A stretch of DNA of 64,000 bases from Rhizobium brockwellii (GCF_000769405.2 NZ_CP053439.1:2232001-2296000); one strand, 5' to 3'. Numbered from the stretch's first letter, positions 1-10,178 are shown. Notes: a model not told the origin generated them from the sequence alone. Numbers and translations are program-made.

Positions 1-144
1 GAAACCGACATGGGAATGCGGCTCGAGATCGTTCGCCTGGCGGCGGACGGAGCATGGCTTGCCCATGTTCTGAGGCCTGACGACCATGCCGGTTCGGACG
101 ACGCGGCGCTGTTGCACGAATTGATCGAACTCACCGAAAGGTGA
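1..144 (+). CDS. C-terminal end of an unidentified protein (partial)
   Basis: An open frame runs from the window edge to a TGA at 142-144, giving 47 residues. The tail is acidic and ends in LIELTER. No domain can be recognised from so short a piece, and no function is proposed. The composition fits coding DNA of this genome. It converges on the oxidase gene on the other strand, with about 60 bp between the two stops. Confidence 0.5.
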   Translation, partial: ETDMGMRLEIVRLAADGAWLAHVLRPDDHAGSDDAALLHELIELTER

Positions 145-203
145 CAAGCGATTGGCGCCTCATCCCGCGCCCGAGTATATCACCCGAGCGCGGGATGGTC
201 GGG

Positions 204-1643
204 CTAGGCAGCGCGCACAGCCGCCATCGGTTTGACGTTCTGATTCATCCGGAACAGATTGTTCGGATCGTAGCGCCGCTTGATCTCGGCAAGGCGAGCG
301 TAGTTGGCGCCGTAGGCAGTCTCGACGCGGTCGCCTTCGTCTTCGGGCATAAAGTTGATGTAGGCGGTGCCGACCGCATGCGGCTTGGTTGCCTCGAACA
401 GCTCCCGCGCCCAACCAATGCAGCTTCCATCCATCCCGGCTTCCCGCCAGCGCGCATGCACATTCATGACGAAATGCGAGCTGCGCTGCGGAAATGCAGT
501 TGCTTCAGTGGGCACGCGGCCAGCGGCACCACCGACATGGCCGATGAATATCTCGCATTCCGGTCCGGGCAGCTTGCGCACGGCCTTGAGCAGCACGTCG
601 ATCGCAGCATCAGAGAGGGAGGCGAAATCCTGGCTCTTCCAATAATTGCGCGCCCCTGGCGTGAGCAACGGGTCGAATGCCTGTTGCCAACCGGTGAACG
701 GCACCGGGCCGACGACGTCGGCAATCGGATTTCCGATCGCGCGCAATCTGGCCGCGGCCTTTTCGCCGGCGGCGATTTCTCCGCAATAGCACATGGCGAG
801 CACCACGATCTCCTTGCCGTGCCATTCGGCAGGAAGGAACGGCAGCGGCGGCGCCTGGCGCATCACCACCCAGCAGGTCAGTTCGTCAGGCGCTGCTTCC
901 AGCGCCTGTCGGTACTCCTTGAGCACCTTTTCCGCATCGGCAAAGGGGTGTACGACCAGCCCGGCCAGAACCTCTGTGTTGAGAGGGTTGAGCTGGAATT
1001 CGAAGGAAGTGACAACGCCGAAATTGCCGCCGCCGCCGCGCAACGCCCAGAAGAGGTCCGGCCTTTCCGTCTCACTCGCCTTGACCAGCCCGCCATCGGC
1101 CGTCACCACATCAACCGAAAGCAGATTATCGAGCGTCAGCCCGAATTTGCGGGTCAGCCAGCCGAAACCGCCGCCGAGCGTAAGCCCGGCGATGCCGGTG
1201 GTGGAATTGATGCCGGTCGGCAGCACCAGCCCGAAGGCCAGCGTTTCCTTGTCGACGTCGGCAAGTGTTGCGCCGGGCTCGATCCTGGCGCGCTTGGTCT
1301 GCGGATCCACCCGCACCGATTTCATCGCCGACAGGTCGATGACGATACCGCCCTCGCAGACGGCGTTGCCGGCAATACCGTGCCCACCGCCACGCACCGA
1401 AACGAGCAGATTATTGTCGCGTGCAAACCGCACCGCCCGCACGACATCGGCAGCACCGGCGCAACGCGCGATAAGCCCGGGCCGGCGGTCGATCATCGCA
1501 TTCCAGATCGTCCGCGCTTCGTTGTAATCCATGTCTTTACTGGTTAGGAGACTGCCGCGAAATCCGGCGGCAAAAGCATCGATGGCCACGTCATTGACCA
1601 TCGTCTGGCCCCTTTGCAGGGTCGTGAGGTTCAAATTGTCCAT
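204..1643 (-). CDS. FAD-linked oxidase, berberine-bridge/PCMH type
   Basis: A 479-residue flavoprotein oxidase. The N-terminal half is a PCMH-type FAD-binding domain (roughly residues 40-190) with the glycine-rich VRGGGHGIAGNA stretch, whose His is the usual flavin attachment residue in this family. The C-terminal end carries the BBE motif RYDPNNLFRMNQN. Relatives oxidise sugars, alkaloids or other alcohols and pass electrons to oxygen; the substrate here is unknown. The ATG at 1643 is chosen because GGAGGAA lies just upstream; the frame stays open further, to 1724. No signal peptide is obvious, so it is probably cytoplasmic. It is divergent from the malic enzyme gene. Confidence 0.85.
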   Translation of the reverse strand: MDNLNLTTLQRGQTMVNDVAIDAFAAGFRGSLLTSKDMDYNEARTIWNAMIDRRPGLIARCAGAADVVRAVRFARDNNLLVSVRGGGHGIAGNAVCEGGIVIDLSAMKSVRVDPQTKRARIEPGATLADVDKETLAFGLVLPTGINSTTGIAGLTLGGGFGWLTRKFGLTLDNLLSVDVVTADGGLVKASETERPDLFWALRGGGGNFGVVTSFEFQLNPLNTEVLAGLVVHPFADAEKVLKEYRQALEAAPDELTCWVVMRQAPPLPFLPAEWHGKEIVVLAMCYCGEIAAGEKAAARLRAIGNPIADVVGPVPFTGWQQAFDPLLTPGARNYWKSQDFASLSDAAIDVLLKAVRKLPGPECEIFIGHVGGAAGRVPTEATAFPQRSSHFVMNVHARWREAGMDGSCIGWARELFEATKPHAVGTAYINFMPEDEGDRVETAYGANYARLAEIKRRYDPNNLFRMNQNVKPMAAVRAA

Positions 1644-1892
1644 GATTTCCTCCATGCGACCGGCGCCCCGCACCGTCGCGGCCGGCATCCTGCGCCTGTT
1701 GAGGTCGTCAAACAAGTTTTCCAAAAGGATTAGCTAACCGGGGCAACCATATCGACCGCCTGGCATCAAGGCCGAATAGTCGTGCCGTGGGCACCCACCA
1801 CGAAAACTTCTCCCACCACCCATTTCCATACTGTCCCCCTCACCCGATTGATGTATGGAGAAAGTTCAAAAAAGACGTGCACGGAGGCGGCG

Positions 1893-4205
1893 ATGGATCA
1901 CCCGGAAAAATCGAAGACGGAAAAGAACCTGACAAGCGGCGATCTCGACGAACAGGCGCTTTTCTTCCACCGCTATCCCCGCCCCGGCAAGCTTGAGATC
2001 CAGGCGACCAAGCCGCTCGGCAACCAGCGCGACCTGGCGCTCGCCTATTCGCCCGGCGTTGCCGCCCCTTGCCTTGCCATCCGCGACAATCCCGAAATGG
2101 CGGCCGAATATACCTCGCGCGCCAATCTCGTCGCCGTCATTTCCAACGGCACCGCCGTGCTTGGCCTCGGCAATATCGGCCCACTTGCCTCCAAACCGGT
2201 CATGGAGGGCAAGGCCGTGCTCTTCAAGAAATTCGCCGGCATCGACGTCTTCGATATCGAGATCGATGCCCCAGGCGTCGACCAGATGGTCTCGACCATC
2301 GCCTCGCTGGAGCCGACCTTCGGCGGTATCAACCTCGAAGACATCAAGGCGCCGGAATGTTTCGAGGTCGAGCGGCGCCTGCGCGAGAAGATGAAGATCC
2401 CCGTCTTCCACGACGATCAGCACGGCACGGCGATCATCGTCGCCGCCGCGATCCTGAACGGGCTGGAACTTGCCGGCAAGAAGATCGAGGACATCAAGAT
2501 CGTCGCCTCCGGCGCCGGTGCTGCCGCCCTTGCCTGCCTCAACCTGCTGGTGATCCTGGGTGCCAAGCGCGAAAACATCTGGGTCCACGATCTCGAAGGC
2601 CTGGTGTATGAGGGCCGGATCGAGCTGATGGACGAATGGAAATCCATCTATGCCCAGAAGAGCGAAACGCGCACGCTGGCCGAAAATATCGGCGGCGCCG
2701 ACGTCTTCCTCGGCCTTTCGGCCGCCGGCGTGCTGAAGCCGGAACTGCTGGCGCAGATGGCAAAAAAGCCGCTGATCATGGCACTTGCCAATCCGACGCC
2801 GGAGATCATGCCGGATCTCGCCCGCGCCGCCCGGCCCGACGCGATGATCTGCACCGGCCGCTCGGATTTCGCCAACCAGGTCAACAACGTCCTCTGCTTT
2901 CCCTATATCTTCCGCGGCGCGCTCGATTGCGGCGCCGAGACGATCAATGAGGAAATGAAGATGGCCGCCGTGCGTGCCATCGCCGCCCTTGCTCGCGAAG
3001 AACCGTCCGACGTCGCCGCCCGCGCCTATTCCGGCGAGACCCCGGTCTTCGGCCCCGATTATCTGATCCCCTCGCCCTTCGATCCGCGCCTGATCCTGCG
3101 CATCGCGCCTGCTGTCGCCAGGGCTGCCGAACAGAGCGGCGTCGCCCGCCGCCCGATCCAGGATTTCGACGCCTATCTCGACCAGTTGAACCGCTTCGTC
3201 TTCCGCTCCGGCTTCGTCATGAAGCCGATCTTCACCGCCGCCAAGGCCGCCGAGCGCAAGCGCGTCATCTTTTCCGAGGGCGAGGACGAGCGCGTGCTGC
3301 GTGCCGCCCAAGTGCTGCTCGAGGAAGGCCTTGCCGAACCGATCCTGATCGGCCGCCCGCAAGTCATCGAGACGCGCCTCAAGCGCTACGGCCTGCGCAT
3401 CCGGCCGCTGCAGGATTTCGAGGTCATCAACCCGGAAGACGATCCGCGCTTCCGCGAATATGTCGATCTCTATTTCTCCCTCGTCGGCCGCCGCGGCGTC
3501 ATCCCGGAAGCTGCCCGCACCATCGTTCGCACCAACACGACAGTCATCGGCGCACTGGCGCTGAGGCGCGGCGAGGCCGATGCGCTGATCTGCGGCCTCG
3601 AAGGCCGCTATGAGAAGCATCTGCGCGATGTCCGCCTGATCATCGGCAAGCGCAAGGATGTCCGTGATTTCTCGGCCCTCAGCCTGATGATCTCGCAGCG
3701 CGGCGCCACCTTCTTCACCGACACCTACGTCACCTTCAATCCGACTGCCGAGGAAGTCGCCGAGGCGACGGTTCTGGCCGCCGAGGAAATCCGCCGTTTC
3801 GGCCTCACCCCGCGCGCCGCCCTGGTCTCGCATTCCAATTTCGGCTCGCGTGAATCCGAAAGCGCCACGAAGATGCGCAACGCCCTGCAGCTCGTGCGCG
3901 AAGCCGCGCCCGATCTCGAGGTCGATGGCGAGATGCACGGCGAAAGCGCCATCACCGAGGCACTGCGCAAGCGCGTCATGCCGGACACGACGCTGCACGA
4001 CGAGGCGAACCTCCTAGTCTTCCCGAACCTCGATGCCGCCAACATCACGCTCGGTGTGGTGAAGTCGATGACGGACGGCCTGCATGTCGGCCCGATCCTG
4101 CTCGGCACCGCCCTGCCCGCCCACATCCTCGCCCCCTCGGTTACCTCCCGCGGCGTCGTCAACATGGCAGCACTCGCCGTCGTCGAGGCATCGCAGCCGG
4201 CGTGA
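1893..4205 (+). CDS. dme: Malic enzyme with C-terminal phosphotransacetylase-like domain
   Basis: Oxidative decarboxylation of malate to pyruvate. The 770-residue length is that of the large rhizobial and enteric malic enzymes. Residues about 20-430 form the malic enzyme part, with [19 protein letters not shown] and the dinucleotide-binding [10 protein letters not shown]. Residues about 440-770 are a phosphotransacetylase-like domain starting near [13 protein letters not shown], which in relatives is regulatory (acetyl-CoA) rather than catalytic. Start chosen at the ATG preceded by GGAGG (1884-1888). Rhizobia have an NAD enzyme (dme, needed for nitrogen fixation on C4-dicarboxylates in S. meliloti) and an NADP enzyme (tme). 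The length and the nearby gor/fumC synteny, as I recall it, favour dme; cofactor choice is not proven by sequence. Confidence 0.9.
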   Translation: MDHPEKSKTEKNLTSGDLDEQALFFHRYPRPGKLEIQATKPLGNQRDLALAYSPGVAAPCLAIRDNPEMAAEYTSRANLVAVISNGTAVLGLGNIGPLASKPVMEGKAVLFKKFAGIDVFDIEIDAPGVDQMVSTIASLEPTFGGINLEDIKAPECFEVERRLREKMKIPVFHDDQHGTAIIVAAAILNGLELAGKKIEDIKIVASGAGAAALACLNLLVILGAKRENIWVHDLEGLVYEGRIELMDEWKSIYAQKSETRTLAENIGGADVFLGLSAAGVLKPELLAQMAKKPLIMALANPTPEIMPDLARAARPDAMICTGRSDFANQVNNVLCFPYIFRGALDCGAETINEEMKMAAVRAIAALAREEPSDVAARAYSGETPVFGPDYLIPSPFDPRLILRIAPAVARAAEQSGVARRPIQDFDAYLDQLNRFVFRSGFVMKPIFTAAKAAERKRVIFSEGEDERVLRAAQVLLEEGLAEPILIGRPQVIETRLKRYGLRIRPLQDFEVINPEDDPRFREYVDLYFSLVGRRGVIPEAARTIVRTNTTVIGALALRRGEADALICGLEGRYEKHLRDVRLIIGKRKDVRDFSALSLMISQRGATFFTDTYVTFNPTAEEVAEATVLAAEEIRRFGLTPRAALVSHSNFGSRESESATKMRNALQLVREAAPDLEVDGEMHGESAITEALRKRVMPDTTLHDEANLLVFPNLDAANITLGVVKSMTDGLHVGPILLGTALPAHILAPSVTSRGVVNMAALAVVEASQPA

Positions 4206-4266
4206 GCCGGTTGCTCCACGCATCAAAGAGTGAATAGTAGCTCATCGGTCCAACCGGGGAGCTATT

Positions 4267-4944
4267 ATGGATTTCATGCGGCTGCTGAAGTCGTTCGAGG
4301 AGTTTCTGTATGAGATTGCCTCGTGGATCGTGTTCTATCCGATAACGATGTGGCGAACGCTACGCCACCCCTCTCAGATGATGCGCTATGCGGATGCCGA
4401 ATTGCTCGATAATGAGGCCGATCAATACACCGACACGCTGAGCCCTCCGCTCTTTCTGCTGGTGACCCTGTTGATCGCGCACGGCATCGAGTTGAGCTTT
4501 TCGCGCCAGGACTCATCCGTCGCTCTGTCCTTTCTCTCCACCGATGCCAACCTGCTGATGTTTCGCGCCATCTCATACAGCATCTTTCCCTTGCTCATGG
4601 CTTTGAAATTGTTGCGTAAATCCAAGACCCCAATAGATAGAAAAACGCTTCGGCCGCCATTCTACAGCCAGTGCTATCTGGCGGCACCCTTCGCGCTCGG
4701 AATCGGTATCGCGACGATCCTGATACGAACAGGCACGGACATTCCGAGGCTGGCGGGACTTGCGGTTCTCCTGTTGGCGCTCGCCTGGTACCTGACGATA
4801 GAGACGCGGTGGTTTCGCGCTGACCTCGGCATCTCGACAATAAGGGCCGCTTTGGCAGTGGTCGTGACCGTCTGCGAAGCAACGGCCGTTGTCATCCTCT
4901 GCGGGGTGTTCGTCGTCTACGGTATGCCCGGCAAGACTGGTTAG
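4267..4944 (+). CDS. Polytopic inner-membrane protein, Yip1/permease-like
   Basis: 225 residues with about five hydrophobic segments (near residues 60-75, 95-115, 135-155, 160-178 and 190-215). The N-terminal part is amphipathic (VFYPITMWRTLRHP), followed by an acidic loop. The layout resembles small Yip1-domain or 'permease' proteins of Rhizobiales, but no catalytic motif is visible. It starts 61 bp after the malic enzyme stop, with GGGGAGCTATT ahead of the ATG, so it could be read through from that gene. GC content is a little below its neighbours. Function unknown. Confidence 0.7.
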   Translation: MDFMRLLKSFEEFLYEIASWIVFYPITMWRTLRHPSQMMRYADAELLDNEADQYTDTLSPPLFLLVTLLIAHGIELSFSRQDSSVALSFLSTDANLLMFRAISYSIFPLLMALKLLRKSKTPIDRKTLRPPFYSQCYLAAPFALGIGIATILIRTGTDIPRLAGLAVLLLALAWYLTIETRWFRADLGISTIRAALAVVVTVCEATAVVILCGVFVVYGMPGKTG

Positions 4945-4971
4945 TTGCCGTCGCGATAGCGCGCGCACATA

Positions 4972-5505
4972 TCAAGTGTTCAATATCGACAGCCGTCCTC
5001 TATCCGCAAGCTCATCCGCGCGTTCATTGCCGGCAATGCCGGAATGGCCCTTGCACCAGGCAACTGATATCAGCCGGTTCTGCGAGAGCTGAAGATCGAC
5101 CGCTTTCCAGAGTTCCGCATTGGCGATCGTTCGGCTTCGGCCATTCCCGTTCGGGCTGCGTTTCTTCCAGCCGTTGTTCTTCCAGATATGTCGCCTGATG
5201 TTGCAGCCTGTGACGGCGTAGATGGAATCGGACCAGATGACCGCATGTTCGCCAGCGGCCTCGCTGTTGATCCAGATTGCCGCCCTGAGGACGGCGGTCA
5301 ATTCCATCGAATTATTAGCGGAATCTTCGACCCCACCGAAGCCGGACGCGATTTCCGCGGCATCGCGATAGACGACGAATGCCCAGCCTCCGTGCCCAGA
5401 ACCGGGTTCATAACAACCGTCCACGAAGACGTGGAAGCCGTGTTGGGTTTCCGGCAGCCCGACTGTCGTTGCGGGGGAGCTGAGTTCGTTGGCAATACCT
5501 GTCAT
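4972..5505 (-). CDS. rnhA: RNase HI family protein
   Basis: 177 residues. Degrades the RNA strand of RNA-DNA hybrids. The four acidic catalytic positions are in place: FVDGCYEPG (Asp), NSMELTAVLRA (Glu), WSDSIYAVTG (Asp) and GNERADELAD (Asp), with the CKGHSG segment supplying the conserved His. The N-terminal 20 residues are extra to the core fold. It is convergent with the membrane protein gene. Base use is less GC-rich than in core genes, and the copy may be an accessory paralogue rather than the housekeeping RNase HI. Confidence 0.85.
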   Translation of the reverse strand: MTGIANELSSPATTVGLPETQHGFHVFVDGCYEPGSGHGGWAFVVYRDAAEIASGFGGVEDSANNSMELTAVLRAAIWINSEAAGEHAVIWSDSIYAVTGCNIRRHIWKNNGWKKRSPNGNGRSRTIANAELWKAVDLQLSQNRLISVAWCKGHSGIAGNERADELADRGRLSILNT

Positions 5506-5755
5506 TTTCGACGTCCGGATATGAGTACGTTCCCCAAGCGACTGAGGAGATTGGAGTGGAGCACTTAGCCTCGTTGATTATCACCGGCAGCATCTTCATA
5601 GTCGAATACTGGGTCTCTGGCTGTCCGCTGGATAAAATCGCGAAAATACGCTAAGTATTTATTCCAGCTTATTAAGAGAAATACCCTAAGAGAAACCCGC
5701 GGCGATCAACGCCGCAATCGACCGATCGATTCTTTGCTCATTCCGGGACGACGCC

Positions 5756-6850
5756 GTGAAACGCCGAAACCTGTCTCTTGCCCTTCTCCTTGCCCTTGCG
5801 GCGCCTGCCGCCGCGCAAAGCAGCGCCGTCTGTGAGGACCTGCGCGGCCGCCTTGCCGACCTGCCGCGATCGATCGGCAATGGCAACGGCCCGGTGGCGC
5901 GCCAATATTCCAGCGCCATGGCCGAACAGAACCTTGAGCTGCGCAAGGTTCGCAACGAGCTGCGCAGCAATGACTGCACCTCGGGTAGCATGGTCGTGAT
6001 CGGCGGCGAGAATGCCGATTATTGCGCCGAACTCTCGCAGTCCGAAGCCCGCATGATCGACAATATCCGCTATCTCCAGGACCGCCGCAACGAACTGGCC
6101 GGCCAGAACGGCGCCGATGACGGCGCACGCCGCGAACTGGTCGCGGCTCTCGACCGCAATGGCTGCAGCAGCGAAAACTTCTATGCCCCGAGCGATCGCA
6201 GCGCCAACGAACCGGCTCCGAGCGTCGAAGAACAGGCGATGCGCACCGATACCTTCATTCCGCTCGGCGGCGGTGAAGAGGTCGATCCGCGCTACGGCGT
6301 GCCGCGGGCCGAGATGCTCTCACCGGTCAGCACCATGTGCGTGCGCAGCTGCGACGGCGGCTTCTTCCCGATCAGCTCGAACGCCACGTCGGTCGATTTC
6401 GGCCGCGACGCCCAGACCTGCGCCAAGATGTGCCCGGGCATCGAGACCGAACTGTTCTATCGTGACGTGACGAGCACCGAAGCCTCGAACATGATCTCGG
6501 TTGCAACGGGTACGCCCTACAGCGCCATGAAAAATGCCTTTGCCTACAAGAACCGCACGCCCGGGGAAAAGTCCACCTGCGCCTGCAATCTCACCGCCTA
6601 CTACGAGGAGATGCGCGGCAAGCAGGCGGTAAGCGAACCGCCGCAACTGGGCTCGATCACCACCATCCGCACCAATCCCCCGAAAGATGCCGCAGCCGCC
6701 GCGCCGCAACCATCCGTTCCCGAGCGCCCCTACGATCCGACGCAGAACCGCGTCCGTCAGGTCGGCCCGCAGTTTCTGGCCGGCGATCAGGGCTCGATCG
6801 ACCTCGCCAATCCGGCAACGTCAGGTCCGCAGCCGCAACAGCAGCAGTGA
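5756..6850 (+). CDS. Secreted DUF2865 family protein
   Basis: 364 residues starting at GTG. An N-terminal signal peptide is clear: a basic start, then a run of Leu/Ala ending in APAAAQ. The mature part has a coiled stretch (about 60-125) and a conserved cysteine-bearing core near residues 195-285 (CVRSCDGGFFPIS, CAKMCPG, CACNL) typical of DUF2865 proteins of Rhizobiales. The C-terminal 70 residues are Pro/Gln-rich, ending in a Gln run. The family has no assigned function. The paired cysteines suggest an oxidised, periplasmic or surface location. No strong ribosome-binding site precedes the GTG, so the start is moderately certain. Confidence 0.75.
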   Translation: MKRRNLSLALLLALAAPAAAQSSAVCEDLRGRLADLPRSIGNGNGPVARQYSSAMAEQNLELRKVRNELRSNDCTSGSMVVIGGENADYCAELSQSEARMIDNIRYLQDRRNELAGQNGADDGARRELVAALDRNGCSSENFYAPSDRSANEPAPSVEEQAMRTDTFIPLGGGEEVDPRYGVPRAEMLSPVSTMCVRSCDGGFFPISSNATSVDFGRDAQTCAKMCPGIETELFYRDVTSTEASNMISVATGTPYSAMKNAFAYKNRTPGEKSTCACNLTAYYEEMRGKQAVSEPPQLGSITTIRTNPPKDAAAAAPQPSVPERPYDPTQNRVRQVGPQFLAGDQGSIDLANPATSGPQPQQQQ

Positions 6851-6967
6851 TCGAACAGCTGGCACGGCGGTGGCCGAGCCATAGCGGCGTCCTCCCAGGG
6901 TGGATGAGATGACGGCGATGTCACGTGAACGTGCGGCGGGATGTGAATGCGGATCGCTTGAGCATGG

Positions 6968-7714
6968 TCAGTAGGTCGTACGACCGCCGCTCAGGTCGAA
7001 CGCCGATGCGGTCGTGAAGGAGTTCTCCTCGGAGAGCAGCCAGACGACCATCGAAGCGATCTCATGAAGTTCAACAAAACGGTCACGCGGAATGCGGACG
7101 CGCATATATTCGATAAACTCGGATGTCAGCCCGTCCAATATAGGTGTCTTTGCTGTGGTCGGCGTTACCGCGTTCACCGCGATTCCCGTCTTTGCGAGTT
7201 CCTTGCCAAGCGACTTGGTGAAGCCCAGCACACCAGCTTTCGCTGCGCTGTAGGCGGCGATGTTCGGATTTCCTTCCTTGCCCGCAACCGAGGAGATGTT
7301 CACGATCCGCCCGTAGTCGCGCTTTAACATGACCGGAACGACGTGCCGGCAACAATTGAAGGTTCCGGTGAGGCAGACATCGACGACGTCTTTCCACTCA
7401 CCGAAGTCGTATTCGATCGTGGGCTTTACCGGGCCGGTAATCCCGGCGGAATTGACGAGGCCGTCGATACGGCCAAAAATCTCCTCGGTCGTCGCCGCCG
7501 CGTTTTTCACTGATACAGGATCTGCGACGTTGACGCTGAAAGCGACCGTGCCAGATCCGAGAGCGGAAGCGCTGTCCTTCGCCATGTTTTCGTTCAGGTC
7601 CCAGATGGCCACCTTGCCACCAGACTGGATGACGCGCTCTGCGATGGCGTAGCCGATGCCGCGCGCACCGCCTGTGATCACGATGATCCGTTCCTTCAAG
7701 TCGATCATGTTCAT
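6968..7714 (-). CDS. Short-chain dehydrogenase/reductase (FabG-like)
   Basis: 248-residue classical SDR. TGGARGIG (about residues 14-21) binds NAD(P), VNSAG stabilises the core, and the catalytic Ser and Tyr-x-x-x-Lys lie in NISSVAG and YSAAK. The C-terminus ends FDLSGGRTTY, in line with the usual DxxGG close of the family. The start ATG is preceded by GGAGG. Substrate unknown; the general fold matches 3-oxoacyl reductases and polyol dehydrogenases. It diverges from the PhzF-like gene, and the inverted-repeat cassette starts about 90 bp upstream of its start codon. Confidence 0.85.
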   Translation of the reverse strand: MNMIDLKERIIVITGGARGIGYAIAERVIQSGGKVAIWDLNENMAKDSASALGSGTVAFSVNVADPVSVKNAAATTEEIFGRIDGLVNSAGITGPVKPTIEYDFGEWKDVVDVCLTGTFNCCRHVVPVMLKRDYGRIVNISSVAGKEGNPNIAAYSAAKAGVLGFTKSLGKELAKTGIAVNAVTPTTAKTPILDGLTSEFIEYMRVRIPRDRFVELHEIASMVVWLLSEENSFTTASAFDLSGGRTTY

Positions 7715-8028
7715 TGGGCCGTTATCCTCCGATTGAGCCGCCGATAGCCGAATATCTATTGGAAATTCCGGGATTTCTCCTTCAGCGTATCGATGTGAAG
7801 GTCAGGAATTTATCCCGAGTCCGAAACTATGCCGAGCCCATTCCCTAAAGCCCGAGATTTCCGGTAATCAAGGATTTAAAAGCTCGGCGTAATTTGAACG
7901 CTTTGGAAGACCGGGTATGGCCCGAAGCGAAAATCTTTGTCTGCATCCGTTACTCCGAAAGGCATTCTGCAGCCCCTTGTGTATAGACATTGCCGCACGC
8001 CATTAGCGAACGAACAGTAGGAGATGCT
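7715..8028. other. Intergenic region between SDR and PhzF-like genes
   Basis: 314 bp without a gene. It holds the left inverted-repeat arm (7804-7840) and a more AT-rich stretch leading to the PhzF-like start. The composition drops inside the arm. No riboswitch or convincing promoter was identified. Confidence 0.6.
7804..7840. repeat. Left arm of 33-bp inverted repeat bracketing the phzF-like gene
   Basis: Bases 7808-7840 are the exact reverse complement of 8944-8976. Allowing one mismatch, the match extends outward to 7804 and 8980. The arm contains TATGCCGA (7829-7836). Such long perfect arms around a single gene are typical of a transposable cassette or recombinase target, not of a terminator. 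Confidence 0.85.
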
Positions 8029-8871
8029 ATGAACAGCAATCTTAAAGAGCTATCGTTTCAACAGGTTGATGTTTTTTCCTCGGAGCGAATGGGTGGAAAT
8101 CCACTTGCGGTGGTAGTGGATGCGGACGATCTTGATACATCAACGATGGCCAAGTTTGCCAACTGGACCAATCTAAGCGAGACGACCTTCCTCCTAAAGC
8201 CGACGGTCCCGGATGCTGATTATCGCGTCAGAATTTTCACGCCACATCAGGAGCTACCCTTTGCCGGACACCCGACTTTGGGTAGCTGCCACGCATGGCT
8301 GACCTTGGGCGGAAAGCCAAAGCAGCCAGTTGTCATCCAGGAATGTGAGGCGGGTTTGATCCGGATCAGAAGAGACGACGATATCCTCTCATTTCTGGCT
8401 CCAGATTTGATCAAGACTGGACATATCGATAACGATCTAATGAAACGAGTTATGAGCGGTCTAAGTCTGTCACCTGAGATGATAGTCGATGCGAGTTGGG
8501 TAGACAACGGTCCCGGTTGGATGGCCTTGCTCCTGAAAAGCAGAGACGATGTCCTACGTGTCCGTCCGAACTACAAGAGTATTTCCGGACTAAGGGTAGG
8601 CCTGATTGCACCATGTTTGGGGGACGTCGATGGCGTGGATTTCGAGGTCCGCGCCTTCACCGCCGCTGGTTACGAAGACCCAGTCACTGGTAGCCTAAAT
8701 GCGGGTTTGGCAAAATGGCTCATTTCCGCAAATCTCGCTCCGCCTTCATACATCGCTGCGCAAGGGACGGTCTTGGGCAGGTCAGGGCGGGTACATGTCC
8801 GGCTCGAATCCGAAGATGTTTGGGTTGGCGGCAATGTCGTTACCTGCATAAACGGAAAAGCTATCCTCTAA
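8029..8871 (+). CDS. PhzF family isomerase-like protein
   Basis: 280 residues with the two-lobed PhzF/diaminopimelate-epimerase fold. Visible hallmarks are DVFSSERMGGNPLAVV at the N-terminus, the SETTFLL segment with the catalytic-type Glu, PFAGHPTLGS (first lobe loop) and EDPVTGSLNAGLA (second lobe loop). PhzF isomerises a phenazine precursor, but most family members have unknown substrates, and no other phenazine genes are present here. The ATG at 8029 follows AGGAG; the frame extends upstream only to a weak TTG. Codon use is clearly more AT-rich than in the flanking genes, and the gene lies inside a 33-bp inverted repeat, pointing to acquisition by transfer. Confidence 0.85.
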   Translation: MNSNLKELSFQQVDVFSSERMGGNPLAVVVDADDLDTSTMAKFANWTNLSETTFLLKPTVPDADYRVRIFTPHQELPFAGHPTLGSCHAWLTLGGKPKQPVVIQECEAGLIRIRRDDDILSFLAPDLIKTGHIDNDLMKRVMSGLSLSPEMIVDASWVDNGPGWMALLLKSRDDVLRVRPNYKSISGLRVGLIAPCLGDVDGVDFEVRAFTAAGYEDPVTGSLNAGLAKWLISANLAPPSYIAAQGTVLGRSGRVHVRLESEDVWVGGNVVTCINGKAIL

Positions 8872-8873
8872 GA

Positions 8874-8900
8874 CAGTCATCGGCCTGAGGCCGATGACTG
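8874..8900 (+). terminator. Hairpin after the phzF-like gene
   Basis: A perfect 12-bp stem, CAGTCATCGGCC and its complement, with a 3-nt TGA loop, starts 3 bases after the stop codon. It is not followed by a T run, so it may stop transcription weakly or protect the 3' end of the message. Confidence 0.55.
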
Positions 8901-8943
8901 CAATTGGCGCTTTCCTGCCTACTGAAAGTTCCTCGATAATTGG

Positions 8944-9002
8944 TGGGCTCGGCATAGTTTCGGACTCGGGATAAATCCCTTATGCCGAGTTCGGCATAAG
9001 GG
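8944..9002. repeat. Right inverted-repeat arm plus adjoining 12-bp palindrome
   Basis: 8944-8976 is the perfect reverse complement of 7808-7840. Directly next to it, 8977-8988 and 8991-9002 form another perfect 12-bp inverted repeat (CCCTTATGCCGA) with a 2-nt centre. TCGGCATA occurs at 8949 and 8991, and its complement at 8981, giving an array of short inverted sites like those bound by site-specific recombinases. Confidence 0.8.
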
Positions 9003-9011
9003 AACAAAGAT

Positions 9012-9110
9012 ATCTCGGCCTCGCACGGCGTCGACGATACCGACATCGGTTTGCTCACCTTGACTGTCAATGGCGTGACTGTGCGATTGAGGCCATGCTC
9101 AACCGCACTG
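9012..9110 (+). pseudogene. Remnant of a VCBS/cadherin-like repeat protein
   Basis: One frame reads HGVDDTDIGLLTLTVNGV before hitting a stop at 9108-9110. This matches the end of a VCBS-type domain, and it resembles the GGTDLGVLTLAIDGV segment of the intact protein encoded at 37993-38826. No start codon or upstream domain remains; the segment begins just outside the palindrome at the right edge of the inverted-repeat cassette. It is probably the tail of a gene destroyed by insertion or deletion. The call rests on a short match. Confidence 0.4.
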
Positions 9111-9112
9111 CC

Positions 9113-9847
<735 letters not shown>

Positions 9848-9850
9848 CTA

Positions 9851-10011
9851 TCTAGCCAGGCCGGTCTTCTGACTCGGCGTCATCCGTCTGCCGCAGCCTT
9901 CCCGGCAAGAAGCCAGTGGCGTGATGAAGCGGCAAGCGTCGGCCTTACAGCGTTGGGCACGTTCCGGCCTTGCACCGGATTCCCGATTCTCCCGCCTGGA
10001 CGGCGGGCACC
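9851..10011 (-). promoter_or_regulatory. Cobalamin (B12) riboswitch upstream of bluB
   Basis: Read on the minus strand, the element starts GGTGCCCGCC, followed by GGGAATCCGGTGCAA, CGCTGTAAG, the B12 box core GCCACTGG, GGGAAGGC, and ends AGTCAGAAGACCGGCC. These blocks come in the canonical order of the cobalamin riboswitch. Its 3' end lies about 45 nt upstream of the bluB start codon, leaving room for a structure that hides the ribosome-binding site. Adenosylcobalamin binding should repress bluB. Confidence 0.92.
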
Positions 10012-10178
10012 TGACGGCGCATCTATTTCAGGAAAGCGCGGCGGCGGCAAGCCGGCCCTCATGCCGCCGACACGCTGCATGCGACATCGATTTCATGGAC
10101 AGAGGCGCATCGCTGCCTTAGAAACAAACCGATCCTGACCGACGCCCATGGCGCCGCACTTTTCTCTTTGCATTTTGG

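Noticed and set aside
141..1547. Long open frame on the plus strand opposite the FAD oxidase gene
   Set aside because: GC-rich codon bias leaves antisense frames open. The translation has no domain, while the minus strand encodes a clear flavoprotein.
1866..3998. 710-codon open frame antisense to the malic enzyme gene
   Set aside because: It mirrors the codon bias of the malic enzyme gene and shows low-complexity residues with no recognisable motif.
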